From Gallionellales bacterium RIFCSPLOWO2_02_FULL_57_47 (lineage in GTDB: Bacteria > Pseudomonadota > Gammaproteobacteria > Burkholderiales > Gallionellaceae), in assembly GCA_001801175.1 (NCBI GenBank), contig MGWZ01000022.1:1-58526 (forward strand): a DNA stretch of 58,526 nucleotides. The letters are read 5' to 3'. The position numbers were made by a program, and so were the translations under genes. Position 1 is the stretch's first letter, and each line of letters opens with the position of its first letter. This document shows, piece by piece, positions 26,138-33,856 of this stretch. The notes under the pieces are model-generated. The model was not told the DNA's origin, ran no database searches, and saw only the letters and a list, made by a program, of their open reading frames with translations.

Positions 26138-27139
26138 CTAGGCTTCCTTGTGGTAACGGACGATGCGCTCGACCTCGTTCTTCGAACCGAGTATCACCGG
26201 CACGCGCTGGTGCAGTCCCGAAGGCCTGATGTCCATGATCCGCTCGTAGCCGGTGGAAGACATGCCGCCTGCCTGCTCGACGATGAAAGACATCGGGTTT
26301 GCCTCATACAGCAGGCGCAGCTTGCCGGCCTTGGCGGGATCCTTGGTGTCCTTGGGATACATGAACACCCCGCCGCGCGTCAGGATACGGTGCACCTCGG
26401 CCACCATCGAGGCGACCCAGCGCATGTTGAAATTGGTACCGCGCGGACCGTTGGTGCCGGCTACGCATTCTTCCACATAACGCTGTACCGGTTTTTCCCA
26501 GTGACGCTCGTTGGAAGCGTTGATCGCAAACTCGCGGGTGTCCTCGGCAATTTTCATGTTCGGATGGGTCAGCATGAATTCGCCGATATCGCCGTCCAGC
26601 GTAAAGCCGTTGACGCCGTGCCCGCTGGTAATCACCAGCATCGTCGAAGGTCCGTACAGCGCGTAACCGGCGCAAGCCTGCGTGGTGCCGGGTTGCAGGA
26701 AGTCCGCAGCAGTCGGGTTTTCAATGCCCTTGGGCGCGCGCAGGATCGAAAAAATCGTGCCGACGGAAATATTCACGTCGATGTTGGAAGAGCCGTCGAG
26801 CGGGTCGAATACCAGCAGGTACTTGCCCTTCGGGTATTTCGCCGGGATGGGATAAACATCATCCATTTCCTCGGAAGCCATCGCGGCAAGGTGTCCAGAC
26901 CACTCAGTCGATTTGATGAAGATTTCGTTGGTGATGATGTCCAGCTTTTTTTGCGTCTCGCCCTGCACGTTTTCGCTGCCAGCGCTGCCCAGCACGCCGA
27001 TCAGCGCACCCTTGTTGACATCATGCGCGATCTGCTTGCAGGCAATCACGATGTCGCTGATCAGACCGGTAAAATCCCCCGTCGCGCCAGGAATTGCGCG
27101 CTGTTCCTCGATGATGAATTGAACCAGACTCTTGCCCAT
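26138..27139 (-). CDS. fbp: Fructose-1,6-bisphosphatase class 1
   Basis: This 333-residue enzyme removes the 1-phosphate of fructose 1,6-bisphosphate in gluconeogenesis and the Calvin cycle. The metal-binding motif [14 protein letters not shown] and the block [13 protein letters not shown] are typical of class 1. The ATG at 27139 has GGGGAAG seven bases upstream; in-frame ATGs farther up (to 27166) are weaker. It heads a reverse-strand group fbp-purE. With tkt, gap, pgk and fba at 38-46 kb it would complete much of the regenerative Calvin-Benson cycle, though no RuBisCO or phosphoribulokinase gene is in the window. Confidence 0.96.
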   Translation of the reverse strand: MGKSLVQFIIEEQRAIPGATGDFTGLISDIVIACKQIAHDVNKGALIGVLGSAGSENVQGETQKKLDIITNEIFIKSTEWSGHLAAMASEEMDDVYPIPAKYPKGKYLLVFDPLDGSSNIDVNISVGTIFSILRAPKGIENPTAADFLQPGTTQACAGYALYGPSTMLVITSGHGVNGFTLDGDIGEFMLTHPNMKIAEDTREFAINASNERHWEKPVQRYVEECVAGTNGPRGTNFNMRWVASMVAEVHRILTRGGVFMYPKDTKDPAKAGKLRLLYEANPMSFIVEQAGGMSSTGYERIMDIRPSGLHQRVPVILGSKNEVERIVRYHKEA

Positions 27140-27406
27140 ATTTCTTCCCCGCATATTGATTTTCAATTTAATAATTTTACAGGTTTTCAGCCGCGCTCTC
27201 CACGGTTATTTAACGCGCTCCCCCTGCCGGAAGCGGCATCCTTGCTTTTCACAGTCTGAAAAGGACGCCGCCGCGCACCCCTTTGACCGTTCATGCGATG
27301 AGTCAGACCGTTCATACGCTGAAATTTGCGCGGTAAAAACAAAGCGATATACTGCGATTATCATTGTATTTCAATTCACGATCACCAAAGGAACGAGGCT
27401 ACCAGA

Positions 27407-30226
27407 ATGCGTATAAACCCCTCAAAATTGATTCATGGCGCGGTATTTCTTGCACTGGCATTCCTGAGCGCGTGTGGCGGCGGCGGAGGGGGGGACGCGA
27501 CTGCACCGACCCTGACATCCATCGCCATCACCCCGGCCTCAGCCACCATTGTCGTAGCATCGACAGCCAATCTGACCGCCACCGGCACCTACTCCAATAA
27601 CTCCACCGCCGACATCACCACTTCAGTCACTTGGACATCCGCTGCCCCTTCCACAGCGAGCGTGGGTCCCAACACAGGTGTGGTGACAGGCGTTGCGGCC
27701 GGAGCCACCACCGTCACAGCCACCCTGAGCGGCATCACGTCGAATATGGCCAGCATCACGGTTACCGCCTCACCGCTGACCGGCATTACGGTTACCCCGT
27801 CTTCAGTTTCCATAGACACGGGCACCACCACTGCCTTCACCGCCACCGGTACTTATGCGGATCTCAGCACTGGCAACATATCCGGCTCGGTCACCTGGAA
27901 CTCCAGCAACACTGCCGCAGCCACCTTTAGTGGCTCCACCGCAACGGGTTTAAGCGTGGGCAGCAGTAACATCACTGCTTCGCTTGATGGCGTAACCTCC
28001 AACACGGCCACGCTGAACGTGGTCGCGCCAACATTGACCGCAATCGCCATCACGCCCGCTTCAGCCACTATGGCCAAGGGCCTCACCGCCAGTCTGAGCG
28101 CCACCGGCACCTATTCGAGCGGCCCCACCGCCGACATCACCACTTCAGTCACTTGGACATCCGCTGCACCTTCCACAGCGAGCGTGGGTCCCAACACAGG
28201 TGTGGTGTCAGGCGTAGCGGTCGGAACCACCACCATCACTGCCTCCCTGAGCGGCATCACATCGCCTGCTGCCAATATCACGGTTACTGCGGCCACGCTG
28301 ACCAGCATCGCTGTTACGCCAACCTCAATTTCGATTGCAAAAGGCACCACCACCCCATTCACCGCCACCGGCACCTATACGGATGGCACCGGAGATATAT
28401 CCGGCTCGGTCGTCTGGAACTCCAGCACTGCCGCAGCCACCTTTAGTGGCTCTACCGCAACAGGTGTAAGCGAGGGCAGCAGTAACATCACGGCATCGCT
28501 GAGCGGCGTAACCTCCAACACTGCTGTTTTGACAGTCACGCCCGCAGTCATTACAGCCATCGCTGTTACGCCCGCTACGCCCAGTATTGCAGTCGGCTCA
28601 ACCATCAATCTGACGGCTACCGCCACCTACTCGGACGCGACTACTGCCGATGTCACCACTGCCGTCAACTGGACATCCGGCAGCACCGGCGTTGCAACCA
28701 TAGGTCTCAACACGGGCGTAGCGACGGGAGTCGCAGCAGGGGGCAGCACTATTTTTGCAACCTCGCCTACAGGTGGATTGAACGGATCGAGCGTAGCAAA
28801 CAATCCCGGCGTCACCTTGACTGTTTACAAGACCTACACCATCGGCGTCACCATAACCGGTGCGGCTAATGGTATAGGCCCGATCCTGCAGAACAATCTG
28901 GGCGACGATCTGTTCATTCCTGCCATCACTACCGGCCTTACAAGCTTTACCTTCAGTACACCGGTTTTGGATGGCGCTGCCTATTCCGTCACCCAGCGCA
29001 TTCGCGCCAAGGCGCCATCCCAGGACTGCAGTTCCATCACGCCTGTTAGCGGAACTGTCAACGGGGCTGATGTCACCGTGTCGATCACCTGCGTGCTCAG
29101 CACGGTCGTCCCTAAATTCGCCTTTGTGACCAACAGTGCAGCCGATACGGTTTCGGCTTTCAATATTGATGGAGTCAGCGGGAATCTGACCGCTGCAACC
29201 CCAACCCCCACGACAGCATCGGGCGCTGTGCCTTCAGCTGTTTTTGTCGACCCCACCGGACAGTTCGCCTATGTGACGAACAAAGACGCCAATTCCGTCA
29301 CGGTCTACGGCATAAATCCGGATAGTGGCGTCCTCACTGTGATCGATGCCGATGGTGCAACCGCTGACTTTCAGCCGAGCATCGCGACCGGCTATGCCCC
29401 CATGTCTATCGCTGTCCATCCCTCGGGCAAGTTTGCCTACGTGGCGAACGAGCTGAACCTTGCTGGCGGCAACAGCATTTCGGCTTACAGCATCAATATC
29501 ACCAGCGGAGCACTCACCGCAATCGATGCCGATGGCGCAACCGACGGCAATCAGGCGAGCATCGCGACCGGAGTAGAACCCTATGCCATCACCATCGATC
29601 CGCTTGGCAAGTTTGCTTATGTGGCGAATTACGCCAGCTACAATGTTTCTGCCTACACGATTGACCAGATTACCGGGGCGCTGACGCCCGTGGCTGACAG
29701 CCCGTTTGCTGCCGGAAGCAACACGCATTCCATTGTGATCGACCCCACCGGCAAGTACGCGTATGCAGCGAATGGCGGTGGCGATATCTCGGCCTACAGC
29801 ATTGGTGGAGCCGGAGCTCTCACACAAATTGTCTGTGCCAATGGCGTTTTAACCACTTGCAGCGGCAGCAACTACGTGGCCGGAAGCGCACCACGTTCCA
29901 TCGCCGTCGATCCTTACACCGGACTGTATGCATACGTGGCAAATTCCGGTGGAGGTGTCTCGGCTTTTGGCATCGATCCCGCCACCGGAGCGCTCTCCGC
30001 GATAGATGCCGATGCCGCAACACCGGGCGATAACCTGACCATCGCCGCCGGGTCGGTACCGATCTCTATCAACGTCGACCCGTCCGGCCAGTTCGTCTAT
30101 GTGGCGAATCTCTTCTCCGATAACATCTCGGTTTACAGCATCGGTGTTGGCGGGGCGCTGACGCCGTTGCCAACACTGTCACTGTCGACCGGAAGCGGGC
30201 CCACTTCCGTCACGACCACCCAGTGA
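27407..30226 (+). CDS. Large lipoprotein with five Ig-like (BIG2) domains and a C-terminal beta-propeller
   Basis: The ATG at 27407 encodes 939 residues. The lipobox LSAC (Cys23) is followed by six glycines, indicating a lipid-anchored envelope protein. Five BIG2-type domains (about 35-475) carry the recurring pattern TSIAITPASATI...LTATGTYS...TWTS...GVVTGVAAGTTT. A linker domain (about 475-565) leads to a propeller (about 570-939) with YVTN/lactonase-type repeats such as PTGQFAYVTNKDANSVTVYGI and PSGQFVYVANLFSDNISVY. BIG2 domains are typical of surface adhesins. It lies 280 bp before the pilus operon with a terminator between, so a shared surface role is only inference. Domains one-two and three-four are a DNA-level tandem duplication. 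Confidence 0.85.
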   Translation: MRINPSKLIHGAVFLALAFLSACGGGGGGDATAPTLTSIAITPASATIVVASTANLTATGTYSNNSTADITTSVTWTSAAPSTASVGPNTGVVTGVAAGATTVTATLSGITSNMASITVTASPLTGITVTPSSVSIDTGTTTAFTATGTYADLSTGNISGSVTWNSSNTAAATFSGSTATGLSVGSSNITASLDGVTSNTATLNVVAPTLTAIAITPASATMAKGLTASLSATGTYSSGPTADITTSVTWTSAAPSTASVGPNTGVVSGVAVGTTTITASLSGITSPAANITVTAATLTSIAVTPTSISIAKGTTTPFTATGTYTDGTGDISGSVVWNSSTAAATFSGSTATGVSEGSSNITASLSGVTSNTAVLTVTPAVITAIAVTPATPSIAVGSTINLTATATYSDATTADVTTAVNWTSGSTGVATIGLNTGVATGVAAGGSTIFATSPTGGLNGSSVANNPGVTLTVYKTYTIGVTITGAANGIGPILQNNLGDDLFIPAITTGLTSFTFSTPVLDGAAYSVTQRIRAKAPSQDCSSITPVSGTVNGADVTVSITCVLSTVVPKFAFVTNSAADTVSAFNIDGVSGNLTAATPTPTTASGAVPSAVFVDPTGQFAYVTNKDANSVTVYGINPDSGVLTVIDADGATADFQPSIATGYAPMSIAVHPSGKFAYVANELNLAGGNSISAYSINITSGALTAIDADGATDGNQASIATGVEPYAITIDPLGKFAYVANYASYNVSAYTIDQITGALTPVADSPFAAGSNTHSIVIDPTGKYAYAANGGGDISAYSIGGAGALTQIVCANGVLTTCSGSNYVAGSAPRSIAVDPYTGLYAYVANSGGGVSAFGIDPATGALSAIDADAATPGDNLTIAAGSVPISINVDPSGQFVYVANLFSDNISVYSIGVGGALTPLPTLSLSTGSGPTSVTTTQ
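27505..28540 (+). repeat. Tandem ~518-bp duplication inside the lipoprotein gene
   Basis: Two copies (about 27505-28024 and 28025-28540) each contain an A-type and a B-type BIG2 domain. Stretches such as CTTCAGTCACTTGGACATCC and CACAGCGAGCGTGGGTCCCA are identical over more than 70 bases in both. The pairwise alternation A-B-A-B shows that a two-domain block was duplicated recently. Confidence 0.85.
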
Positions 30227-30243
30227 TCATTTACACGCTGGAC

Positions 30244-30273
30244 AAAAGACCCCGGCAACGGGGTCTTTGCTTT
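30244..30273 (+). terminator. Terminator after the BIG2 lipoprotein gene
   Basis: The stem AAAGACCCC-GGCAAC-GGGGTCTTT (30245-30268) is followed by GCTTT. It lies about 20 bases after the lipoprotein stop and separates that gene from the pilus operon. Confidence 0.85.
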
Positions 30274-30292
30274 AGCAGTTGCAGGGCGAGCT

Positions 30293-30319
30293 CCACGCAC
30301 CAACGATGATGGTGCGTGG
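30293..30319. other. Hairpin in the pilus operon upstream region
   Basis: CCACGCACC (30293-30301) and GGTGCGTGG (30311-30319) form a nine-base-pair stem with a nine-base loop. It lies about 190 bases before pilE. It could be an operator, a repeat or part of the leader; nothing in the sequence decides. No confident promoter was seen between it and pilE. Confidence 0.45.
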
Positions 30320-30505
30320 AACGCACCCTGGATGATCATTGTTGTTTTAGAACAAAATGGGAAATATCGGCTGTACACGCCCGTGCTGCGTTTGCCCGCC
30401 GTACTATGCCGTTTATCCGGCCTGCTGTTCCTCCGGTCAGTTTGAGATAGAAATATTTGATTCAACGCCATATTATCTGTATCAACACAAATGAAGGGGC
30501 GCGCA

Positions 30506-30931
30506 ATGAAAGACGCAAAAGGCTTTACTCTCATAGAATTGATGATAGCGGTAGCGATTATCGGGATTCTTGCCGCAGTCGCCATTCCGCAATATACGCA
30601 ATACATAGTTCGAGGCAATCGGGCTGCCGCCCAGGCCTTTATGATGGATATTGCAAATCGTGAAAAACAGTATTTGCTGGATGCTCGTTCCTATACGGCC
30701 AATTGGGCGCTGACTGACCCGACACCCAACCTGGCAATGACGGCTCCGGCAGACGTTTCAAGGAACTACACCATTACGATTTGCCTCGACGCCGCGTGTA
30801 CCCCGGCCACCAGCCCCCCTTCTTTCAAGATCACGGCAACACCGATAGCCGGCAAACCTCAAGCCGACGACGGTGCGCTGACGCTGGATGACACCGGCGC
30901 CAAGACTCATGGCGCAGCCACCAATTGGTAG
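30506..30931 (+). CDS. pilE: Type IV pilin PilE-like
   Basis: The ATG at 30506 gives 141 residues with a six-residue leader MKDAKG cut before [21 protein letters not shown], the classical prepilin site with Glu at +5. The N-terminal helix is followed by an [20 protein letters not shown] segment typical of PilE-type minor pilins, and two Cys (in ICLDAACTP) near the C terminus. AAGGGG lies nine bases upstream of this ATG; another ATG at 30491 precedes the ribosome binding site and is not used. It is the first gene of the operon pilE-fimT-pilV-pilW-pilX-pilY1. In most gammaproteobacteria pilE is instead last. Confidence 0.9.
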   Translation: MKDAKGFTLIELMIAVAIIGILAAVAIPQYTQYIVRGNRAAAQAFMMDIANREKQYLLDARSYTANWALTDPTPNLAMTAPADVSRNYTITICLDAACTPATSPPSFKITATPIAGKPQADDGALTLDDTGAKTHGAATNW

Positions 30932-30940
30932 CATATCAAC

Positions 30941-31462
30941 ATGAAATCCCCGCCTTTATCTGTTTCCGGCTTTACGCTGACCGAGTTGCTCGTGGTTGTG
31001 GCGATCGCCGGCATACTGGCAACGATTGCGATACCCGGCTTTAAGTCTCTGACCCAAAGCCAACAGGTGAAAAATGCGACTTTTGATCTCTACGCCAGCC
31101 TGATTCTGGCCAGAAGCGAGGCGATCAAGAGAAACAGCGAGGTCACGGTCACTCCCGTGGACTACCCGGTCGCATTTCCGACGGCACATAACGAGACAGG
31201 CTGGGTTGTTGCGGCGACTAATGGCACGGCCAGTACGGCCGATGACACAACGATACAGACACAGTCACAATTGAAGGGCATAGTCTTAACCCCCGAAATT
31301 TCGCCGTGGGTCACCTATCGGGGCACCGGCAGGACAAAGGAAACTGCCGCCCCGGTATTCAAGATCGATGCCTATGGAGAGACGACTCCCTACGCGCGCT
31401 GCGTCAAGATCGAACTGAGCGGCATGCCGCGCATTTACAAGCCGGTCAGCGGGGCATGCTGA
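30941..31462 (+). CDS. fimT: GspH/FimT-type minor pilin
   Basis: This 173-residue pseudopilin has the leader MKSPPLSVSG cut before FTLTELLVVVAIAGILATIAI, with Glu at +5. The following SLTQSQQVKNATFDLYASLILARSEAIKRNSEVTVTP block is typical of the GspH/FimT family; the C-terminal part contains a Cys pair (RCVKIELSG and VSGAC) at the expected spacing. Such pilins help start pilus assembly at the tip with PilV, PilW, PilX and PilY1. It starts nine bases after pilE and its TGA overlaps the start of pilV. Confidence 0.9.
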   Translation: MKSPPLSVSGFTLTELLVVVAIAGILATIAIPGFKSLTQSQQVKNATFDLYASLILARSEAIKRNSEVTVTPVDYPVAFPTAHNETGWVVAATNGTASTADDTTIQTQSQLKGIVLTPEISPWVTYRGTGRTKETAAPVFKIDAYGETTPYARCVKIELSGMPRIYKPVSGAC

Positions 31463-32181
31463 TGACTCCTTACCGGAAAAATACCGCACTTCGCCCTTCG
31501 ATACCTCAGGAGGGCTCAGGACAGGCTTTTAGCCCATATCGGAACATGGGCTTTAGTTTGATTGAGGTGCTGGTGACCATCGTGATCCTGTTGGTCGGAC
31601 TGTTGGGTTTGGCCGGGCTGCAAGCCCGTGCGCTCACCGCGCAAATGGAATCCTACCAGCGCTCGCAAGCGCTGATTCTGCTGAGAGACATGGCGGATCG
31701 GATCGAAGCCAACCGCAATGCGGCCACCTGTTATAACATCACCGACCCCGCCACCGGAACATCGTACTTGGGCACCAGTTCCACATTGCCAATCCCGGCG
31801 GTAGCCACATGCGCCACCGCTCTCAAAACCATTTATGACGCCTGTCATGCCGTTCCCCTGCCTAGCGCTGATGCCACCGCAGCTGCCACAACCGCAGTAG
31901 CAGACATGAACGAATGGCACAACGCCCTGCTGGGTGCGGCTGAAACCCAGGGAACAAACAAGGTAGGCGCCATGATAGGCGCGCGCGGCTGCGTTTCTCA
32001 AATCGTAGCTCCGGCCTGCGGAGTTCCCGGGGAGTACCTGGTTGCGGTGGCATGGCAGGGATTTAACAGCACCGCCGCCCCCGCTATAAATTGCGGGGCA
32101 GGCGTTGGCAATTATGGCAGCAGTGACGCGCTGCGCCGCGTGGTTGCATTGCCGATTAGCATAGCGGACTTACTACCCTGA
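31462..32181 (+). CDS. pilV: Type IV pilus minor pilin PilV, with repeat-derived leader
   Basis: This 239-residue minor pilin has the mature start FSLIEVLVTIVILLVGLLGLAGLQARAL with Glu at +5, as in PilV. Its leader before the cleavage Gly is unusually long, about 30 residues (MTPYRKNTALRPSIPQEG and on), because a dispersed repeat at 31491-31526 is read in frame. The ATG at 31462 overlaps the fimT stop (TGATG); an ATG six bases upstream is an alternative. An internal ATG at 31546 would leave only a two-residue leader, too short for known prepilin peptidase substrates. Several Cys pairs in the C-terminal half fit disulfide-stabilised minor pilins. Confidence 0.88.
   Translation: MTPYRKNTALRPSIPQEGSGQAFSPYRNMGFSLIEVLVTIVILLVGLLGLAGLQARALTAQMESYQRSQALILLRDMADRIEANRNAATCYNITDPATGTSYLGTSSTLPIPAVATCATALKTIYDACHAVPLPSADATAAATTAVADMNEWHNALLGAAETQGTNKVGAMIGARGCVSQIVAPACGVPGEYLVAVAWQGFNSTAAPAINCGAGVGNYGSSDALRRVVALPISIADLLP
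31491..31526. repeat. Dispersed repeat inside the pilV leader
   Basis: The segment CGCCCTTCGATACCTCAGGA and following GGGCTCAGGACAGG is the reverse complement of a GCCTGTCCTGAGC...CGAAGGGC repeat also present in pilX at 33274-33314. It encodes residues only in the leader, which is removed on maturation. Confidence 0.7.
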
Positions 32182-32182
32182 T

Positions 32183-33256
32183 ATGAAATCCCCGACCATC
32201 AAACATACACGTGTCCCGAGCGCAAGCGGGGGTAAGGTCTCGCTGCAGCGCGGCCTGTCCCTGGTCGAGCTGATGATTTCCATCACGATAGGATTGCTCA
32301 TTCTTGCCGCCCTGTCCACGCTGTTCGTCAACCAGAGCAAAACGCGCGCCGAGCTGGACAAATCCAATCGCATGATCGATAACGGGCGCTACGCGCTGGA
32401 AGTGCTTTCCGACAACCTTAGTTTGGCTGGATTTTACGGAGACTATGACCTCTCTTCCGGTGCTCCATCCGTACCCGACCCGCTGCCTAGCCCCTGCACT
32501 ACCACTGTTGCCGGTATTTCAGCCGCGCTGCAACTGGCTGTCCAGGGCTATAATGCGCTTGCGCAGGCGAGCGAGATCGCCAGCCTGCCCACCTCCCCCT
32601 GCGGCTTTACCTACACTGCCGGCAACAATCTCAGCCTGAAGCCAGGCAGCGACATACTGGTGATACGACGCGCCAGCACTGCTATACCTATCATACGGGA
32701 CCTCGCTGTAACCGGCACGCATTACCTTCAGGTTTCACGTTGCCAACATGATGCGGTGCCTTATATCGTCAGCACGACCCCCGCTGACTTCACCCTGCGG
32801 ACAACAGGATGCAGCAAAGACAGCCCCACCCCTTATGCGGATCTGCGTAATTTTATGGTGCAGGTTTATTTTGTTTCGCCCAACAACAATACCAATCCGG
32901 CCGATAGCATCCCCACCCTGAAACGGTATGAACTCGACCCAATATCCAACAATTTTGTGACCACACCATTGGTCGAGGGGATCGAATATATGCAGATTGA
33001 CTATGGGCTGGATACCAATACTGATGGCGCGCCTGACAGCTACTTTCCCGCGCCTGCTGCTGCGGATTGGCCCAACGTCGTCGCAGTGAAAATGAATATA
33101 TTGGCGCGGAATACCGAACCCACCAAGGGTTATAAAGACACAAAAACCTACACTCTTGGCTCAGCTGGAACGTTCGGGCCTTTTGATGACGAATACAAGC
33201 GCCATGCCTACACCAAATTTATTCGCCTGATTAACCCGGCTGGCCGGAGAGAGTAA
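32183..33256 (+). CDS. pilW: Type IV pilus minor pilin PilW
   Basis: The 357-residue protein has a mature start LSLVELMISITIGLLILAALSTLF after a Gly, with Glu at +5, and the long C-terminal domain typical of PilW. The leader is about 24 residues and includes a Gly/Ser-rich stretch (PSASGGKVSLQRG) encoded at 32211-32237 by a GC-rich segment sharing TGTCCCGAGC with the repeat in pilX. A Cys-rich region (PSPCTTT, SPCGFTY, SRCQHDA, TGCSKDS) suggests disulfides. It begins one base after the pilV stop and ends two bases before pilX, so the cluster is a tight operon. Confidence 0.9.
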   Translation: MKSPTIKHTRVPSASGGKVSLQRGLSLVELMISITIGLLILAALSTLFVNQSKTRAELDKSNRMIDNGRYALEVLSDNLSLAGFYGDYDLSSGAPSVPDPLPSPCTTTVAGISAALQLAVQGYNALAQASEIASLPTSPCGFTYTAGNNLSLKPGSDILVIRRASTAIPIIRDLAVTGTHYLQVSRCQHDAVPYIVSTTPADFTLRTTGCSKDSPTPYADLRNFMVQVYFVSPNNNTNPADSIPTLKRYELDPISNNFVTTPLVEGIEYMQIDYGLDTNTDGAPDSYFPAPAAADWPNVVAVKMNILARNTEPTKGYKDTKTYTLGSAGTFGPFDDEYKRHAYTKFIRLINPAGRRE

Positions 33257-33258
33257 CC

Positions 33259-33837
33259 ATGACACCCACTTCTACAGGGCCTGTCCCGAGCATGGCCGAA
33301 GGGCTCAGGACTGGAATCAGGCGACAGCGCGGCAGCACTTTGCTGGTGGCGCTCATCATGCTGGTGCTGCTGACGCTGATTGCGCTGTCGGCGATGAAAA
33401 GCACGACATCCAGCATACAGGTGGTGGGAAATGCCCAGTTTCGCGAAGAAGCCAAAGCGGCGGCGCAGAAGGCAATTGAAAGTGTGATCAGCGACGGCAA
33501 TTTCAGGAATACCCCGCCCGTGCCACCAATTGGGTCTCCGTTTGTCTGTCCAAACGACCCAAGTGGTTGGTGTGTAGATGTCAATGGAGATGGCGCTTTT
33601 GATTACACCGTGACCTTCGCCCCCGCGCCCAGCTGCCTTTCAGCGCAACAGGTTGACCTGAATGATCCGGGCGTTCCATCCGTGTGCGCTGCCCAGGGCG
33701 GCATTGCGGTCTGCTTTTGGACCTCGTGGGACATCAGGGCGGTGGTCAGCGATGTAAATACCGGAGCCAGCATTGTCTTGCATCAGGGCGTCAAAACGAT
33801 TGCCGGCTTGAATGCCGTGGTTGCGTCGGGATGTTAA
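33259..33837 (+). CDS. pilX: Type IV pilus minor pilin PilX
   Basis: This 192-residue protein has the GspK/PilX-type mature start STLLVALIMLVLLTLIALSAM, without the Glu at +5 found in other pilins, as is usual for this subfamily. The leader is about 25 residues (MTPTSTGPVPSMAEGLRTG and on) and includes a dispersed repeat read in frame at 33274-33314. After the helix comes the QVVGNAQFREEAKAAAQKAIE block typical of PilX. A GGAGAGAG ribosome binding site precedes the ATG. It precedes pilY1 by 19 bases. Confidence 0.87.
   Translation: MTPTSTGPVPSMAEGLRTGIRRQRGSTLLVALIMLVLLTLIALSAMKSTTSSIQVVGNAQFREEAKAAAQKAIESVISDGNFRNTPPVPPIGSPFVCPNDPSGWCVDVNGDGAFDYTVTFAPAPSCLSAQQVDLNDPGVPSVCAAQGGIAVCFWTSWDIRAVVSDVNTGASIVLHQGVKTIAGLNAVVASGC
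33274..33314. repeat. Dispersed repeat inside the pilX leader
   Basis: ACAGGGCCTGTCCCGAGCAT and the following GGCCGAAGGGCTCAGGACTG belong to the same family as the insert in pilV, in the opposite orientation. It encodes most of the PilX leader peptide. Confidence 0.7.
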
Positions 33838-33856
33838 CATTTGTTCGGAGGTTGTC

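Noticed and set aside
30330-30505. Sigma-54 promoter before pilE
   Set aside because: I checked the region for GG-N10-GC with flanking consensus and found no acceptable match, although pilin genes often use such promoters.
31306-31461. Longer pilV starting at 31306
   Set aside because: That part overlaps fimT, which is a clear pilin reading, and gives no leader-like sequence.
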